Shown piece by piece: positions 1-12,600 of a stretch of DNA of 64,000 bases. Under the pieces are notes generated by a model. It did no database searches and was not told where the DNA came from. It saw only the letters and a program-made list of their open reading frames with translations. The translations under genes and the position numbers were made by a program. Every line of letters begins with the position of its first letter. Position 1 is the first letter of the stretch. This DNA is from Neostapfia colusana (lineage: Eukaryota > Streptophyta > Magnoliopsida > Poales > Poaceae). The stretch is taken from NCBI GenBank assembly GCA_030760725.1, contig JASWHV010000012.1, positions 33,635,652 to 33,699,651 on the forward strand. Reading direction: 5' to 3'.

Positions 1-517
1 CGCCACCGTTATACTGCACGGCATGCCGGAGCCCAACGATCCCGAAGCTCAGAGGGCTCACCAGGACCTTAAGGCGCTCTTGGCCTCAGCCGCCGCCCAG
101 CAGGCTGAAAGTTCCCTCGCTCGAGCCCAAGGTTCCACAGCCCCCAGCAAAAGACGAAAGCTCGGTAGGTGCAGAACGAACCGCACTGGAGCCAAACCGC
201 CAAGCCAAGAAACCTGACCTGAAAGGGCCGGGTCATCAACCCCCTCACGCAACTCGGTACACGAGTGTGTGGGAGCGTGCGACCTCCACCAGACTCTTGA
301 AGCCGGGTGGTGAATCCAAGAGGGCCCTATGCAATCACCTTCCACTTCTAGGCCCTGAACGGCCCCACCGGGCTAGCTACCCCGGCCATGGAAGAGGACG
401 AAGCCCGAGTCCAGACCCCCCAGTCCCCAAAACCTTCAGAAAGAGGATATGCAGTGCCCCCTTCCCGCAAAGGTTCTGGGTCCCGACCAACATCGGAAAG
501 TACGAAGGGGAGACCAG
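1..517 (+). pseudogene. gag: Element G gag, N-terminal part
   Basis: Frames here read like the N-terminal and linker part of grass Tat-type Gag: an Ala/Gln-rich helix (coding from 23), then a Pro/Arg-rich linker and a segment ending VPTNIGKYEGET, the usual lead-in to the capsid-like domain. The frame changes between about 217 and 267, so the gene is already damaged. It is cut at 517 by the solo LTR and resumes at 4583 in the matching frame. The true start lies upstream of the window. The Tat Gag assignment rests on recalled family sequence; no domain search was possible. Confidence 0.6.
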
Positions 518-3500
518 TTTAAGGGCCCAAGTTTTTCACTTGCTAAAATTGTTCATCACCCACAGACCTCACTTCATTTGTGGTAAATACATGAACACAT
601 TTGAAGAACATGTAACCACCATAATAGAATTATTAAGAGATGAATTCACATAATTCAAAAGTGGTATTTCCCACATGCATCATATAGGGTCTTAGCACAC
701 TATTAACTCCTAAACTTTATTAGGAATGCTCATGCCAATTTTCATACATCCAAACCTCTTTGAGGTACTTTTGGATACAATCATTACAAGGCTAGTCTGA
801 ACTTAAATTCAAATTCAAACTCCTTTCATCCCATGAATTCAAAAGAGGAATTCATATTCACACTCAGCACATTTTTATAAGCTCACACACCAATTTTCTT
901 TCCATTTGGAGTTGATCTTGGCAAGAGCCATTTGGGCAAATTCAAATCAAATTTGAATTTCAGCTTCACAATCTCTGCAAATTCATTCAAACCAAATCAC
1001 ACTTGGAATCATTCAAATTCAGAGGGCCAAAAATGTGGTTTCATCAAATTCCCAAAGACGGGGTGGTCACATTATTTAAGAGCAGTAGGAATTCAATTTG
1101 TGAGGACAATTTGGAGCTGTGGGGCCCTCCTGTCAGCCACACAGTTGTTCTAAACCGACTGATCCCGGTTACTCTGTTTTTCGGGCCGACGCTGTGATGC
1201 CACCGAGGGGAAACGCTCGGCGACCTCCTGCTTCGGCCGGTCGCGCTGGAGATCAGCTGCTCGACGGCCTTATCACCCCGTGGCGTGTTCTGTTTGCTCA
1301 CAAACCGAAGCACCGAAGTTTTCTTCCTCCCTCGTGCCAAGCTCAGTCGAAACCTTGCCACTGCCTCGGTCTCGACCGTGAGACGGTTGCCCACTTGCGC
1401 ACAGAGTCCCCTAAGTAGCAAAATGGCACCGTAGCCTCTCCTCCGACCTCCTAGCCACGAGAACGAGCTGCAATCGGCCTTCCTCGAGCAACCCCGAACG
1501 TTTTTGCGGTGACCCGAAAACTGCCGCCGTTCGGTGCTCCCGTGGACAGCTCGACTCAGAGCCTGTCACAGCCAAGCAAAGGCACCCAGAGACGCGCTAG
1601 GACTTCGTTCTGCTCACCTCCGAACCTTATCCCGAGTTGTTGGTCGCCGAGAGACGAATTTCAGCTTTTTGTTCTGATCGGTGCAAACTGATCCGAGGGT
1701 AAGGAGTTGCTAAATTCTCACTCAACCTTCGGTTATAGTTCACCAAATTGAGCACACACGAGCTAGAGTAGATAGGCAACAATTATTCTTCGCAACCCTA
1801 GCATGAAACCACATGTAGCCGGCCCATTTTGAGTTCTTCCGAACGGCAACCATAGCGGAGGACTCGGTCGCACGACGACAACCTAATTAGAGACTTCCCT
1901 GAGCTGATTTGCTCACTTGACGATCTTCCCTAGCACCCACTGATGCTGTAGCGCCGATCCACTGGTCTTTTGGCGGTCTAGAAGAGGCGGGCGACGTTGC
2001 CAGAGTTAGACCGAGCCGCTGCGCCGTCGCAAGCTCGGTTAGGGGCATCGCCAGCTCGGGGAAACCAGTCCAGCGTGTTCAGCACATGTTCTTAGGACCG
2101 GGCGGAAAATTTGGGTGCAGGGGAAGGCCGGGAGGCCGAAGTCCGGTGAGCGTGGGCTCGGCCACGCGGGAACCGGTGCGAGGCAGGAGATGACCTCGCC
2201 GGACCCACGCGTCAACCTCTGTTTCGGGCGGGCCGGATCTTCTACGGCACCGGATCACTTTGTGACTGCACAGTATAAACTCAGTAGCCCGTGTGTATTC
2301 GTCTGAGATGGTGCCACGGCACCCTGCGGGCCCAGCGTCAGAATTTAAACATTTCTCGGGTTTTCCAATTTCCAGATTTCCCCAAACTTCAAACACACAT
2401 AACTTTTGATAGGATTATACAAATCGAGTGAACAAAAGTTTGTTGGATTCAGCTCTCTGAGTACTTTCCAGCAAAAAACTTTCACTCCATGAAAACTATT
2501 ATTTCTCGAGAATTAATTCTCCAAAGTTTAAACTGTTGGGAATTTTAACTGGAGATTTCCTTTATGGAATTTCTGAAATTTTGCAAGGATGTTCACTGTA
2601 ATATCCCTGAGTCACATGAAAAATTTCAGATCCATCCGAGCTCATGTAGTCCACCTAATTGTGTGATTAAGTAAACTGATCCAGAGAAAAAGAAAAAAGT
2701 CCAGAAACATTTTTCAGAATTTCTCTGAACTTTATTAGCTCATATCTTTTGCTAGGATTCTCCAAATTAGATGAAACCAATTCCCTTAGAACCCTATTGA
2801 ACTCTAGTTTCCAAAAAGTAATGGCTTGCTCCATGAAAATCCCTAGAAATCCATAGTAACTCTAATTATTGCCAACTACACATTTATTTGTGCAGGGCTC
2901 AAATGAGCTTTGCTTCAAATGAAATTTCGCCAAGTCCCTGTTTAGCTTGTCACCAAAATGCAGTAAAAATTTCAGAGTGAAAGGGTCTGTCTAGCTATAC
3001 TTATGGTATTCACAATCTCAATTCAACACAAATGCATTTAAATTTTGACACGCATTGTATTTCATTTCGTGTAGTCGCTAAGGTTGAGGAGGAACCGGAG
3101 ATACTAGATTGTATCCCTCCAGAAGAGAGTTCACTCGACGTCCAGCAGCAAGGCAAGCTCCGGTTTTCATTAACCTACTTTTAAAGTTTATTGTTTTGAT
3201 CACTTACCTTATGCATTTCTTATAATGTGCATTAAGTCTTGATTTGAAACCCATTTGCATAGCCAAGAGAACCAGAGATTTTGGGTCTAACATTTGAACT
3301 TTGAGTAGCCAAAGCAATTCTCAAATGGTATAGGATTCGGTACAAGTCGAGTAGTTGGAACTACTCGCGAGAATAGGCTTAGAGGCACACCACTCAGTTA
3401 GAGAGATAGACAATGAATCACATGGCATAAAAATGAGACCGAGCGGAGAGTAAGGGCAGCAGGACTTTAGGGCCTGGGTGCCATAGCTCTGCTTGTGTCA

Positions 3501-4582
3501 ATTGAGGACCGAGCTGTGTGCGGGCCTGTTGAACAAGCTAGAACTGTACCAAAGACCTACCGGCTATATGGGAACCGGGAAACCGATGTAATTCACATAG
3601 CGATCTGTTGAGGCATTGCTTGTCGTCCAGAGGGTAGGTTGAGAGCCACAAGGTGTAAATCGGCTAGTGGGCACCGAGGATGCTCCACGTAGAGACCTCC
3701 TGCTCGGGACAATAGGACCGGTTCAACACTTGGCTAACGGATGAAAGGTGGTTGCGTACGACGTCCGTGATGGTTGCTGTAGGCAACATCGAGTACGGCG
3801 TACGTGACGGGTTATTCGGGTAACCCTGCAGGTGTAAATCAATTATAATCGCCGTCCCTCGCGGTCAGTGAGTACCACTTGTTCACTGTACCGTGACATC
3901 GAAAGAACAGGCTAGTTGTCATGATAAAAGTTGCTGGTTGAAAGCTTTATGTTGATTGTTAATGACATGCTTTAGTTTAGAGCAAATCAAAGTTCTTTTC
4001 AACCTTAGGCAAGGCACATAAGAGGAATGTGTTTCTTGTTTGATTGCGGACTTCCTATAAGACTTAGCACAAGGTTCTCCAATAATCTGAGGCTAAAACT
4101 TGAAAGTAAGTATCAACTACTTAGGTGGGTCCTTATGCAAAGAAATTCCTATGGTACACTACAATTCCTGCATATAGAGTTACATGTTAGGTGAGATGGG
4201 TCAGTCTTGCTGAGCCATCGTGCTCACTGCTTGTGTTTGAAGTGTTTGCAGGGTCATATGAGGAGGAGGAGGCTCCCGAGGAGGATACGGACCCCCCCCC
4301 CAAAGGGAACCACCGTTGAATGGGAGCCGTGCACGCCGCCGTGTTAGTGGATGCGTGTGTTCTACTGAGGACACGTTCACGGGATGAATATGGACTATTT
4401 CTGCTTAGTCTACGCCCGCGAGTGTAGACTATAACGTTATTTTGCTGTAATTATGTTCATAAACAGTTTATGTAATAAAACTTTAGCTTCCGCTTATTTC
4501 CTTTTTCCTGTGTTATCTGGTGTTGTCCATCGCAGCACCCCTCAGCGAGATCCTGGCATGTCAGGACCGTCGGGTCCTCACA
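518..4582 (+). repeat. Solo LTR of the element B family
   Basis: About 4065 bp, collinear with the reverse complement of the 4046-bp LTR of B (45610-49655). Shared stretches include the start (ttaagggccca), the AT-rich 5' part (about 600-1100), the segment near 3340-3400 around cgagtagttggaactactcg, and the end with cagcacccctcagcgagatcctgg. It is flanked by accag (513-517) and accaa (4583-4587), a 5-bp target duplication with one mismatch. The first two bases are TT instead of TG. No internal region or second LTR is present, so it is a solo LTR left by LTR-LTR recombination. Divergence from B is high, so it is an old insertion. The small ORFs inside are not considered coding. Confidence 0.85.
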
Positions 4583-5680
4583 ACCAACCCGGGCTTATGG
4601 CTGGAGGACTACCGCCTCGCCTGCCAGGCTGGTGGAGTGGAGGATGATCACTTCATCATCCAATACCTCCCCATCTACCTTGTTGAGCCGGCACGTGCAT
4701 GGCGCGAATACCTTCCACCTGACAGCATCCAAAACTGGGCCGAGCTCAGGGAGACATTCGTCGGCAACTTCCAAGGAACCTACACACGTCCTGGCAACTC
4801 CTGGGACCTCAAGGGTTGCTGGCAAAGGCAAGACGAGACCCTGCGGCAATACATTCAGCGCTTCTCGAAGAAGGGCAATGAGCTCCCCGACGTCATCGAC
4901 GCTGATGTCATCGCGGCCTTCCTTTCAGGGACGACCTGCGAGTCCCTCGTGCAAATGCTTGGCTGCGTCAAGCCAAGGAGCACGAGGACCTTCTCGATAT
5001 CGCCAAGAACCACGCTTCCTGTGAGAAAGCAGTGGGGGCCATCTTCGACAAGTGAAAACTGAAGAACCATGATGTGGGGAGCAAAGAGCCACCCCGCAAG
5101 AGCGACAAGAGGAGGCGAACGAACGATGGCAGACGTCAATACCCAGCCAATAGCGGTCCGGACCTCGTCATGGCTGTCGAACACTGTGAAGGCAAGATAC
5201 CATCCACGGGGCAAACAAACTACTTCGAGAAACTTCTTGAGAAGCCATGCACCAACCACGCCTACCGGTAAGACACGCGCTCAAAAACTGCACCTTGCTG
5301 AAATGCTTCGTCAGCATGGAGACAGAGGCGGCGGGAGACAGAGGCAAGAAGCCCGTCGAGATGAGCATCGAGCCCGACGAGCTGAGCTTCCCCATGCCGG
5401 ATGGCTGCCTCATGATATTCGAAGGGAGTCAAGCCTATGAGAGCCGCTGCAAGCAGAAGATGACAACCCGAGAGCCCTATTGTGCGAGCAACATGGTTGC
5501 GAACAGGCCACAACGGCGGCCGCAACGGCAGTGCCCGGCTCGGCAAATCAAGCAGCAGCAAGAACCTCTCCCGACCAACCCTCAATCGGTCCGCTGAAAG
5601 ACACGAGGATGGTCGACGTTCATCCCGGGGAATTGGCAAAGGCGGCACGGATGACATCAGTGCCGCCCGACAACTGAAGT
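4583..5680 (+). pseudogene. gag: Element G gag, capsid-like part to beginning of pol
   Basis: From NPGLWLEDYRLAC onward the frame matches the retrotransposon Gag capsid domain of grass Tat elements, with the typical W..Y.PP...NW.EL...F...F order, and continues to about 4980. Frameshifts follow; later parts (about 5247-5597) read LKNCTLLK and FPMPDGCLMIF, which resemble the linker after Gag in this lineage. Around 5610-5678 RMVDVHPGELAKAA resembles the stretch before reverse transcriptase, then the similarity stops. Upstream it joins 1-517: removing the solo LTR and one target copy restores the frame. Confidence 0.7.
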
Positions 5681-6104
5681 GGGGTGTCACTTGCCTCGGA
5701 GTGTAGTATAGGCGCCACTAATTTTATGTGTAAGTCCCCAAGTCGGGCTGGATTAATATATATACGCCAAGACTTATATCTTTTCTGTTTTTTGGGCTCT
5801 TTCTACAATCCGACCCCCCCCCCCCCCCGTGACAAAGCCGGACCCGAGCTACGGCATCACGCAATCCTCTAAGAAACATATAAAGAGAAGCACCGCGCGA
5901 CGGAAGGAACAAACCGACCTTCACACGGTACTCGGGGGCTACCCATCCACTAGAAACCCAAACACAACCTTCAAAAAATATATATATCCTCCAATTCTCG
6001 TCTCAATTTTCAACCAAGATATCGGAAGCTTTTTCATTGCAAAAGGAGAAATTATGTTCCCCGCTAATTGCATGACAAAACCAAAACCCAAGAAGAAGTC
6101 CTAA
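5681..6104 (+). other. Non-coding 3' region of element G
   Basis: No ORF that I can support. It contains a 15-base C run (5814-5828), AT-rich patches and 'tactcgggggctac' near 5930, a phrase common between pol and the antisense ORF of grass Tat elements. The sharp change at about 5680 may mark the end of an internal deletion that removed pol. Confidence 0.4.
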
Positions 6105-7573
6105 CTACGGAGAGGGACTACTCCTCCTCCACTTCCTGTCCGCCTCATCCTTGATCGCCTCATCCGGGACGAGCTCGGTCAAGGAGAGCGCAGCTAGAGT
6201 GATTGCATCCCTAGCCCCTTCAGGATCCGTAGCCGGCTCATGAAAACTGCAAAGAAGATGAAGATCGAGGGCGGGGTAATGAGACAGCACGACACCTAGT
6301 GCCACTCGGGCCCTGCAGAAGATCCTGGCTTCCCCAACATTCTGTCGCCGACCATCCACTTCACCGAGCGCCCTGAGCAGCCGACCGGAGAACCCGATTC
6401 CAGACAGGTCCCTGAGCACAAGGTCACATATGGACCACCCAGCACCCCGGAGGCTGGCGATCTCCGGTTGAAGCGCCAAAAAACGCTGGGTAACCTGTTG
6501 AAGCCACGACTCTAGGGAAGCGAGGTCCGCTGAAGTAGTCGCCAGAATCAGACTCAACATCATGTCGTAAGTCTCTGCCACCAAGTGTCGAGTCCTCTAC
6601 AGTGCTCGTTCCTGAGCGGAGGGACGAGCACGAAGATTCTAGACATCCCGTCCTCAATCCTAAGCCAAATATCTAGCAACGGCAATGCGCCCTTGCATTT
6701 CTGCACAAGGCACATGACAAAGATGTCAGACCAGCGCGGATGCACGGAGCCAAAAGAAGAAAGGACCGACCCGTGATTTGGTCCCTTGTCCTCTCCACAA
6801 GGACTAGGGCCTCCCAGATCTCCTAGCCATGGGCCACCAGCTCCTCTACAGCCTGAGCCGTGCCCACTCGCATGGCCTCAGCAACTGCACAAAGGGGGGC
6901 GAGTTCCACGGATGACGCTGCCGCCCTCTCGATCACATCTGCCGCCGCTCGAGCCGCACCTTCCGCAGCAGCCCGGGCCCTCTTGAGCTCCGCATGCACC
7001 TCAGCCAGCTTAGCCTCAGCACGGTGACAACGGTCCTCGCTCTCACGAAGACGCCGTGAGTCTTCGGCAGCTCGGCGAACCAGCTCCTGCCAACAATGGA
7101 GAGACTCTTCGTCAAAATCCAAGAATCTGCGATGACAAGAAGGAGAGGAGGAAAAGTCTCACCAGTGCGCTCGAAGGTATCTCCTGCAACTGCACGAGCA
7201 CGACGCCTAGGCGATCGCACTCCGCTGAGAGACTCGACCGGACACCGACGAGTTGGGAGCAAAAAGAGCCCAAGTCTCCTTCCCCTCGCCGCTGCTCGTC
7301 TGGCCCCGAGGCGCCGCTAGCTTCAGCCCTACTAACCCCGCGCCCAGGGTTGGCAAGCGCTCCAGAGTTGAAAGTTGCGGAACGGAGCCTGAAGCCACCA
7401 CTCCTCCAACGAACGAAGGAGCCCGGAACGACCAGCGGACAGGAATCCGGAACAGGACCCACCCTCCCCAGCTTAGTCACCGGCAAGGCGGGCCTCCTTG
7501 CCGAGTCCTCAGCCAGGACCGCGGCACCCAGGAAAGCCTCAAGCGCCAGGACAGATTTCCTGCATGAAGGCAC
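6105..7573 (-). pseudogene. Antisense coiled-coil ORF of Tat-type element G
   Basis: Minus-strand coding remnants in several frames. The piece at 7122-6823 is an Ala/Glu/Arg-rich coiled coil (RAAEDSRRLRESEDRCHRAE...). The piece at 6584-6105 carries a C-terminal domain with LSHYPALDLHLL near its end. This combination is typical of proteins annotated in grasses as 'putative gypsy type transposon', which in Tat elements lie antisense between pol and the 3' LTR. The piece at 7573-7112 may be its N-terminal region. Frames do not join, so it is decayed or contains introns. Function unknown. Confidence 0.5.
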
Positions 7574-7740
7574 GGGTCAAAAACCTGACCGAAAGAAGAC
7601 GATGCAATAAGAGGAAGAAGAATGTTACCTTCCCCACTATCGAAGAATGGCGCACGACGACGTCACACCATCCGGGTGTTCATGGAACAGAGAGTTTAGT
7701 AGCGTGGAGTCACCAGCAGATGTCTAAGCAACCTACACTT
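7574..7740. other. Junction region between elements G and F
   Basis: Short stretch without a convincing gene. The end of the F LTR could fall anywhere from about 7649 to 7741. Without the second F LTR in the window the boundary and TSD cannot be fixed. Confidence 0.3.
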
Positions 7741-8423
7741 TGAGAAATATCGTCGTTAGCTCGCTGAAATCAAGATAAGATGAAGTTCTTGTTGATCAAG
7801 AACATGGTGCGTCTCACTTACGTGGAGAGGGCCGGATGCTTTCCTCGACAAAGCAACAAAGGAACTACAATCTAAACTATGATCTACGAAAACGAAAGAA
7901 GAACAAAAAGATGAATGAAAAGTTGATTGCATTGATCTGAGCTTGGATACATATCTTGGCAGATGGCTGCCTTTATATAGAACCTGATTACATCCGAGAA
8001 GATTTGATTTTATAAGTTTAAACTAAATTTATCTAATCTCTAGGACTCAATCCTATCTAAATGCACGGACGAATGTCATGCTAGACCTTCTAGAACACTT
8101 GACATGATGACTTCTAATTTGTACAAAGTTTTGAACTCTACCGAGATCATGTAAGTCCCTTCGGCCTTTTATATTGCTTTTTAGCCAGTTTATCTCGCAG
8201 CCGTAAGGTGATCTGGCCTTCTTGGGTCGAGTTCCCATCGAGACGCTTGTATCCAGAGTTTTCGAGGTAAAACAGGCTTCCCACACGTATTTTCCTCAGT
8301 CTCGGATAGTTTCCTCACTGAAGCCTTCTGCATCTTGAATTATCGAGATAAAAGGCCCTTCCACCTCGTTTTTTTTGCTTCTGCAACCTGCAAAACTCAC
8401 AACCATTTTTCACCTCCAACACA
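7741..8423 (-). repeat. Element F 3' LTR
   Basis: On the minus strand the LTR begins TGTGTTGGAGGTG (or two bases later, TGTTGGAGG) directly after a purine-rich tract, and holds a TATA box about 450 bp in, as expected for U3-R-U5. The end at 7741 (minus strand ...TATTTCTCA) is my best guess among several CA dinucleotides. Only one LTR of F lies in the window, so the length (about 680 bp) is uncertain. Confidence 0.5.
7970..7980 (-). promoter_or_regulatory. TATA box in element F LTR
   Basis: Minus-strand CTATATAAAGG, a near-ideal plant TATA box, placed within the LTR where the U3/R border is expected. Confidence 0.55.
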
Positions 8424-8437
8424 TGCCCCCCTATTTT
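8424..8437 (-). promoter_or_regulatory. Polypurine tract of element F
   Basis: Minus-strand AAAATAGGGGGGCA lies immediately before the LTR start, the position of the plus-strand DNA primer in LTR retrotransposons. Confidence 0.6.
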
Positions 8438-8554
8438 TGGGCCAACATGGTGTGCCAAAATACACTTCCAGAGGCAGGATTTCTTAGATAAATCGGCTGT
8501 TTTACCTTCCAAAACTTAGATAACTCAGCCCTCTTGCCATACGCTTGGGTAGAA

Positions 8555-11500
8555 TCATTTTACGTATCTCCCATTGATGGCTTTTCCTGAGTTTTCTCCA
8601 TGCAAGTTCTCTACAAAGTATGCATTCCCAGGGACAATACCTACAATCTTGTAAGGCCCCTCCCAGCTTGGTGACCACTTTCCAAACGTCTTGTCTCGGG
8701 TTCCTAAGGATAAAATCGTTCTCCAAACCAAGTCTCCAACCAGGAACGATTTTTCTTCTCTATCTCCTTCAAAGCTTCCATTCATCTCTCTGTGATTCCA
8801 TCTAAGTTATCCATCATCAAGTCTTGATAATCCACAACTGAAAGGTCATCTTGCTGCTCTACTCAACAAGCTTTCATGCGAAGCTCAACAGGTAACAAAG
8901 CCTCTTGTCCGTATACAAGCTCAAATGGGGTAACTTTGGTAGCACCGTATCTTGATACTCGATGAGCCCATAAGGCTTCACTTAGAGTCTCATGCCAACA
9001 TCTAGGACTCTCCCTGATCTTCTTTTTTATAAGCTTGATAAGTATTTTGTTGCTAGACTCAACATGTCCGTTAGTTTGAGCATAATAGGAGAAGAATTCA
9101 ACAACTTTATCCTAAAAGACTCGGCAAACTCCCTGAATTGTGAGGATATGAAGGCTCCTCCTTGATCTGTGGTTAAAGTTTGTGGAACACCGAATCTATG
9201 GATAATATGCTTAAGAACAAAGTTGGTTACCTTTTTGTACGTGTTATTCTTGAGTGGGACAGCTTTAGTCCATTTGGTGAAGTAGTCCATGGAACCCAAA
9301 ACAAATTTATGTTTCTTTGATGATGCTGGATGGATCTCCCTAACGAAGTCTAAACCCCATCCTGGAAAAGCCAAGGCTTCATTCACAATGGAGTGAAGAA
9401 TGCTTGCCGGTGCTTGTTGGATATCTCCAAACCTTTGACAAGCTTCACATCCTTTATAATACTTGAAACAATCTTCCTGCATAGTCGGTCAATAGAAACC
9501 AGCTCTCTTAAACATCCATCTCATCTTATGAGCCACCTGATGTGTGCCACAAAGACCATCGTGCACCTCTCCCATGGCCTCTTTTGCTTGTTCTTTATCC
9601 AAACACTTTAACAAGAGCCCATCCGAGGTTCAGTGATATAATTCATCATTGATCAAGGTGTACCACAATGCTTGACGCCGAACCTTCCTGTCTTTGCACG
9701 TGTTTGGGTTCTTGATACATTCTATGATCGTTGGCCTCCCATCTTCTATGTTCAACACATCAAAGTTGGCCCGAATTGTTGTGCCATATCATGTCTTCAA
9801 CGCTTACGGGAAATGTCGACCCCATTTTTACGTGAAATCTTCCTCTTTTCACCTCATACCCCAAAGCTTGCTGTGCCAAGTCGTTTGCTCTCCGGTTTTC
9901 TTACCATGGTATTTATTTGGCAGAGAATGTTTCCAAAGTTTTCATGATATCTAAACATCTTTCACGATAATCATTCAAGATACCATCATAACTTTGGCTT
10001 TCTCCACTAACCTGCTAGATGACAAGCTTGGGATTACCATAAATTTCAATGTTCTTGATCCCCATGTCGACCAAGTGTTCCAAACCATTCAGTAGGGCCT
10101 CATACTCGGCTTGATTGTTGGTGCATACGAAATTTAGCCAAATAGAGAACTCATAAACTTCATCAGTAGGTGAAACCAATACATACCTCAACCATGCACT
10201 CTTCCTCGAGCTGTAAATCATGTTCCACGATTAAATCTGCCATGACCTGGCCCTTTATGCTTCAGAGAGGCTCAAACACCAGATCATACTCCACCAATGA
10301 GTACGCCCATTTACCTATCCTGCCACTTAAAATCGGTTTTTGCAACATGTGCTTGATGATGTCGTGTTGACATGTCACAAAGCACGTATTTGGAAGGAGA
10401 TAGTGTCGAAGCTTGGAACATGAAAAATACAAAGACAAGCAATGTTTCTCAACAAATGTGTACCTGGTTTCGGCATCTAGGAGCCTCCTGCTCAAGTAAG
10501 CCACGGGATGTTCTTTACCTTGACTTTCTTGAGTTTTGTGCAGCTATGTAGAGTTGGAATGGCTTCCTCATCTGTGGTGCATGTAAGATTGGTGCCTTCA
10601 TCAAGTATTCTTTGATCTTCTCAAATGTCTCCTTCTGTTCTGCCCCCAAGTAAACTCTTGCTCGTGTTTGAGTTTTAAGAGTGGCATGAAGGTTTCAATC
10701 TTCCCAGCCAAGTTAGCAATGAACCTCCTAAGGTAATTGACCTTTCCCAACAAGCTTTGCACGTCTTTCTTGCATGTCATCTCCCCTATCCTCTTGATGG
10801 ATTAAAAACTTTCTTAGGATTGACTTCTATGCCGTGTTCATGCACGATGAAACCCAGAAAGCGTCCAACTGACACACCAAATGCACGTTTGAGAGGGTTC
10901 ATATTAAGACCATACTTTCTCATCCTCTCAAAAGACCTCCTTAAATCGGCCATATGGTCTTGAAACTCAACCGACTTTTCCACGAGATCATCGATGTACA
11001 CCTCAAGAATGTCCCCCAACATGTCATGGAAGATCAGATTCATGGCTCCTTCATCTGTTGCCCCAACATTCTTCAACCCAAAGGTCATGACAACCCACTC
11101 AAACAAAACAACAAACCCTGGGCAACAAAACACCGTCTTCGACGTGTCTTCCTCAGCCGTGAAAATCTGATTATATCCAGCGTTACCGTCCAGGAAACTG
11201 ATCACTTTTTATCCCCTGAAGCATTGTTGATTAATACATCGGCGATAGGCATTGGATACTCATCCTTCGGTGTTGCTCGGTTTAAGTCCTAGAAGTCTAC
11301 GCATATCCTCAACTTATCCGTGTTCTTCTTCTCTATTGGAACTATATTAGACACCCACTCAGCGTACCTGCAGGGCCGAATGAACTTAGCTTGGAGTGAC
11401 GATTCACTTCTTCCTTGATCTTGTCATGGATAGCCGGGTTGAAAGCCTAAAAGGTTGCTTGTGAGGCCTGAAACCTGGCTTGATCGGCAGCTTGTATTCC

Positions 11501-11760
11501 ACGAGTTCCCGGCTGAGACCTGGCATCTCGGTGTATTCCCATGCAAAGCAATCCATAAACTCATTAAGTGAACAGCTTACCTATTGCTTCTGAGAATGTT
11601 CTAAGTTTTTGTTGATGAAGGTTGGCCGGTGTGCCGATCCATCTCCAAGCTTGATCTCCTCTAGTTCGTCCACTGAGGAAAACCCCTTCCTGAGCTTCCT
11701 TAAGTCGTTGAAGCCCTCCACTAACTCGCCCATATCGTTTCTATCTAAATGATATTGCTA
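8555..11760 (-). pseudogene. pol: Element F pol: RT, RNase H, second RNase H, integrase
   Basis: Reverse transcriptase remnants at 11205-10786 include GNAGYNQIF, FGLKN and the catalytic motif VYIDDL. RNase H/connection at 10504-10262 reads AYLSRRLLDAETRYT. The second, Tat-type RNase H at 10221-10015 has NNQAEYEALLNGLE. The integrase core at 9482-9027 has GSMDYFTKWTKAVPL and TTDQGGAFIS; further on, at about 9080-8870, YYAQTNGHVESSNK and FELVYGQEALLPVE appear in another frame. The integrase C-terminal part is 8785-8555 (GPYKIV). The frame breaks many times, so no active polyprotein can be made. Typical order for Tat pol. Confidence 0.75.
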
Positions 11761-12600
11761 GTTTATCTCCAGGAGCCAAGTTAAATGACCTTGTTTACCT
11801 TGCATTTTCAAGTTACATTACCAAGCCGAGTGAAATCAGTCGGCTTTACACAAACGGGTACAAACCCTTCCCTTCCTACGCTCACAAAGTCATAGTCTGT
11901 TAAGTCCCGACTTGTGAGACACCTAATATCTTCATGTTGAAGGTCAGATGACTCGTCCATTGTTACACAAGCCGAATTATCAGCCTCAACCACTTCTATC
12001 TTGTCGCAAACCCATTGAATCAAGCATCGGCGAAGTGTAGATGGTACACATCCATTGGCATGGATCCAATCTCGCCCAAGGAGCAAATTGTACCGACTCC
12101 TTATGTTGACGATGAAGAATGCCATAGGATGGCCTTGCTTCCAACCGTGAGTTCCAAAGATAATATCCCTTTGGGTTTGGTTGGATCTCCAGCAAAACCA
12201 CTCAAAGTCGTGTTGGTCTTGATGAGGTCATTCTCTCTCGGTATCCAAGCTTCTCAAACATGGATATTGGCATGATGTTAACGACTGCTCCTCCACAACC
12301 AACATTATTCCTACCGGTGTCCCATTGACATGTCCTCGGATGTACAATGGTTTCATGTGTTGGCCGAGCCATTCTGGTTTCTCAAAAACCACATTCTTAG
12401 CTCCTAGATAGAGCTCGGTTACCTCAACCTCCAAAAGACAAAACTCAGAAGGCAAATGGAACACCATGTTAACTTCGACATGGTTTTCATTCTTACCCGT
12501 GTGGTATTCTTTGTTTCTGTCATCTTCAGCTTCTTCCTGGGCAATTTTCTTCTCTTTCCAAGTCTTTTTGGATATCATTGGCTGTGCCTGGTTGAACTAA
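11761..12600 (-). pseudogene. Element F protease region
   Basis: Minus-strand frames contain KPLYIRGHVNGTPV, then GGAVVNIMP, where Tat proteases have D-G-G/S-A and N-x-MP, and further on NLLLGRDWIH, the usual downstream protease motif. The residue at the catalytic Asp position reads Cys (codon tgt), so the protease would be inactive. The segment spans at least three frames (12578-12228, 12201-11986, 12125-11808). Confidence 0.65.

Larger units (their letters stand above)
1..7740 (+). mobile_element. Element G: Tat-type Ty3/gypsy element, pol largely missing
   Basis: Outermost element. In order: gag N-terminal part (1-517), a foreign solo LTR (518-4582), the rest of gag and a short pol start (4583-5680), a non-coding 3' region with a 'tactcgggggctac' stretch of the kind found after pol in grass Tat elements, and an antisense coiled-coil ORF (6105-7573). 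Reverse transcriptase, RNase H and integrase are absent, so this is either an internally deleted or a non-autonomous element (compare Dasheng or Zeon). Its 5' LTR lies outside the window. The right limit is set where element F appears to begin and is not fixed by a TSD. Confidence 0.6.

Noticed and set aside
518..4582. Several 60-130-codon ORFs within the solo LTR
   Set aside because: They do not match across the homologous B LTRs and are random frames in LTR sequence.
7741..8423. Exact left end of the F LTR
   Set aside because: Several possible TG/CA ends; with one LTR copy no boundary or TSD can be proved, so only an approximate range is given.
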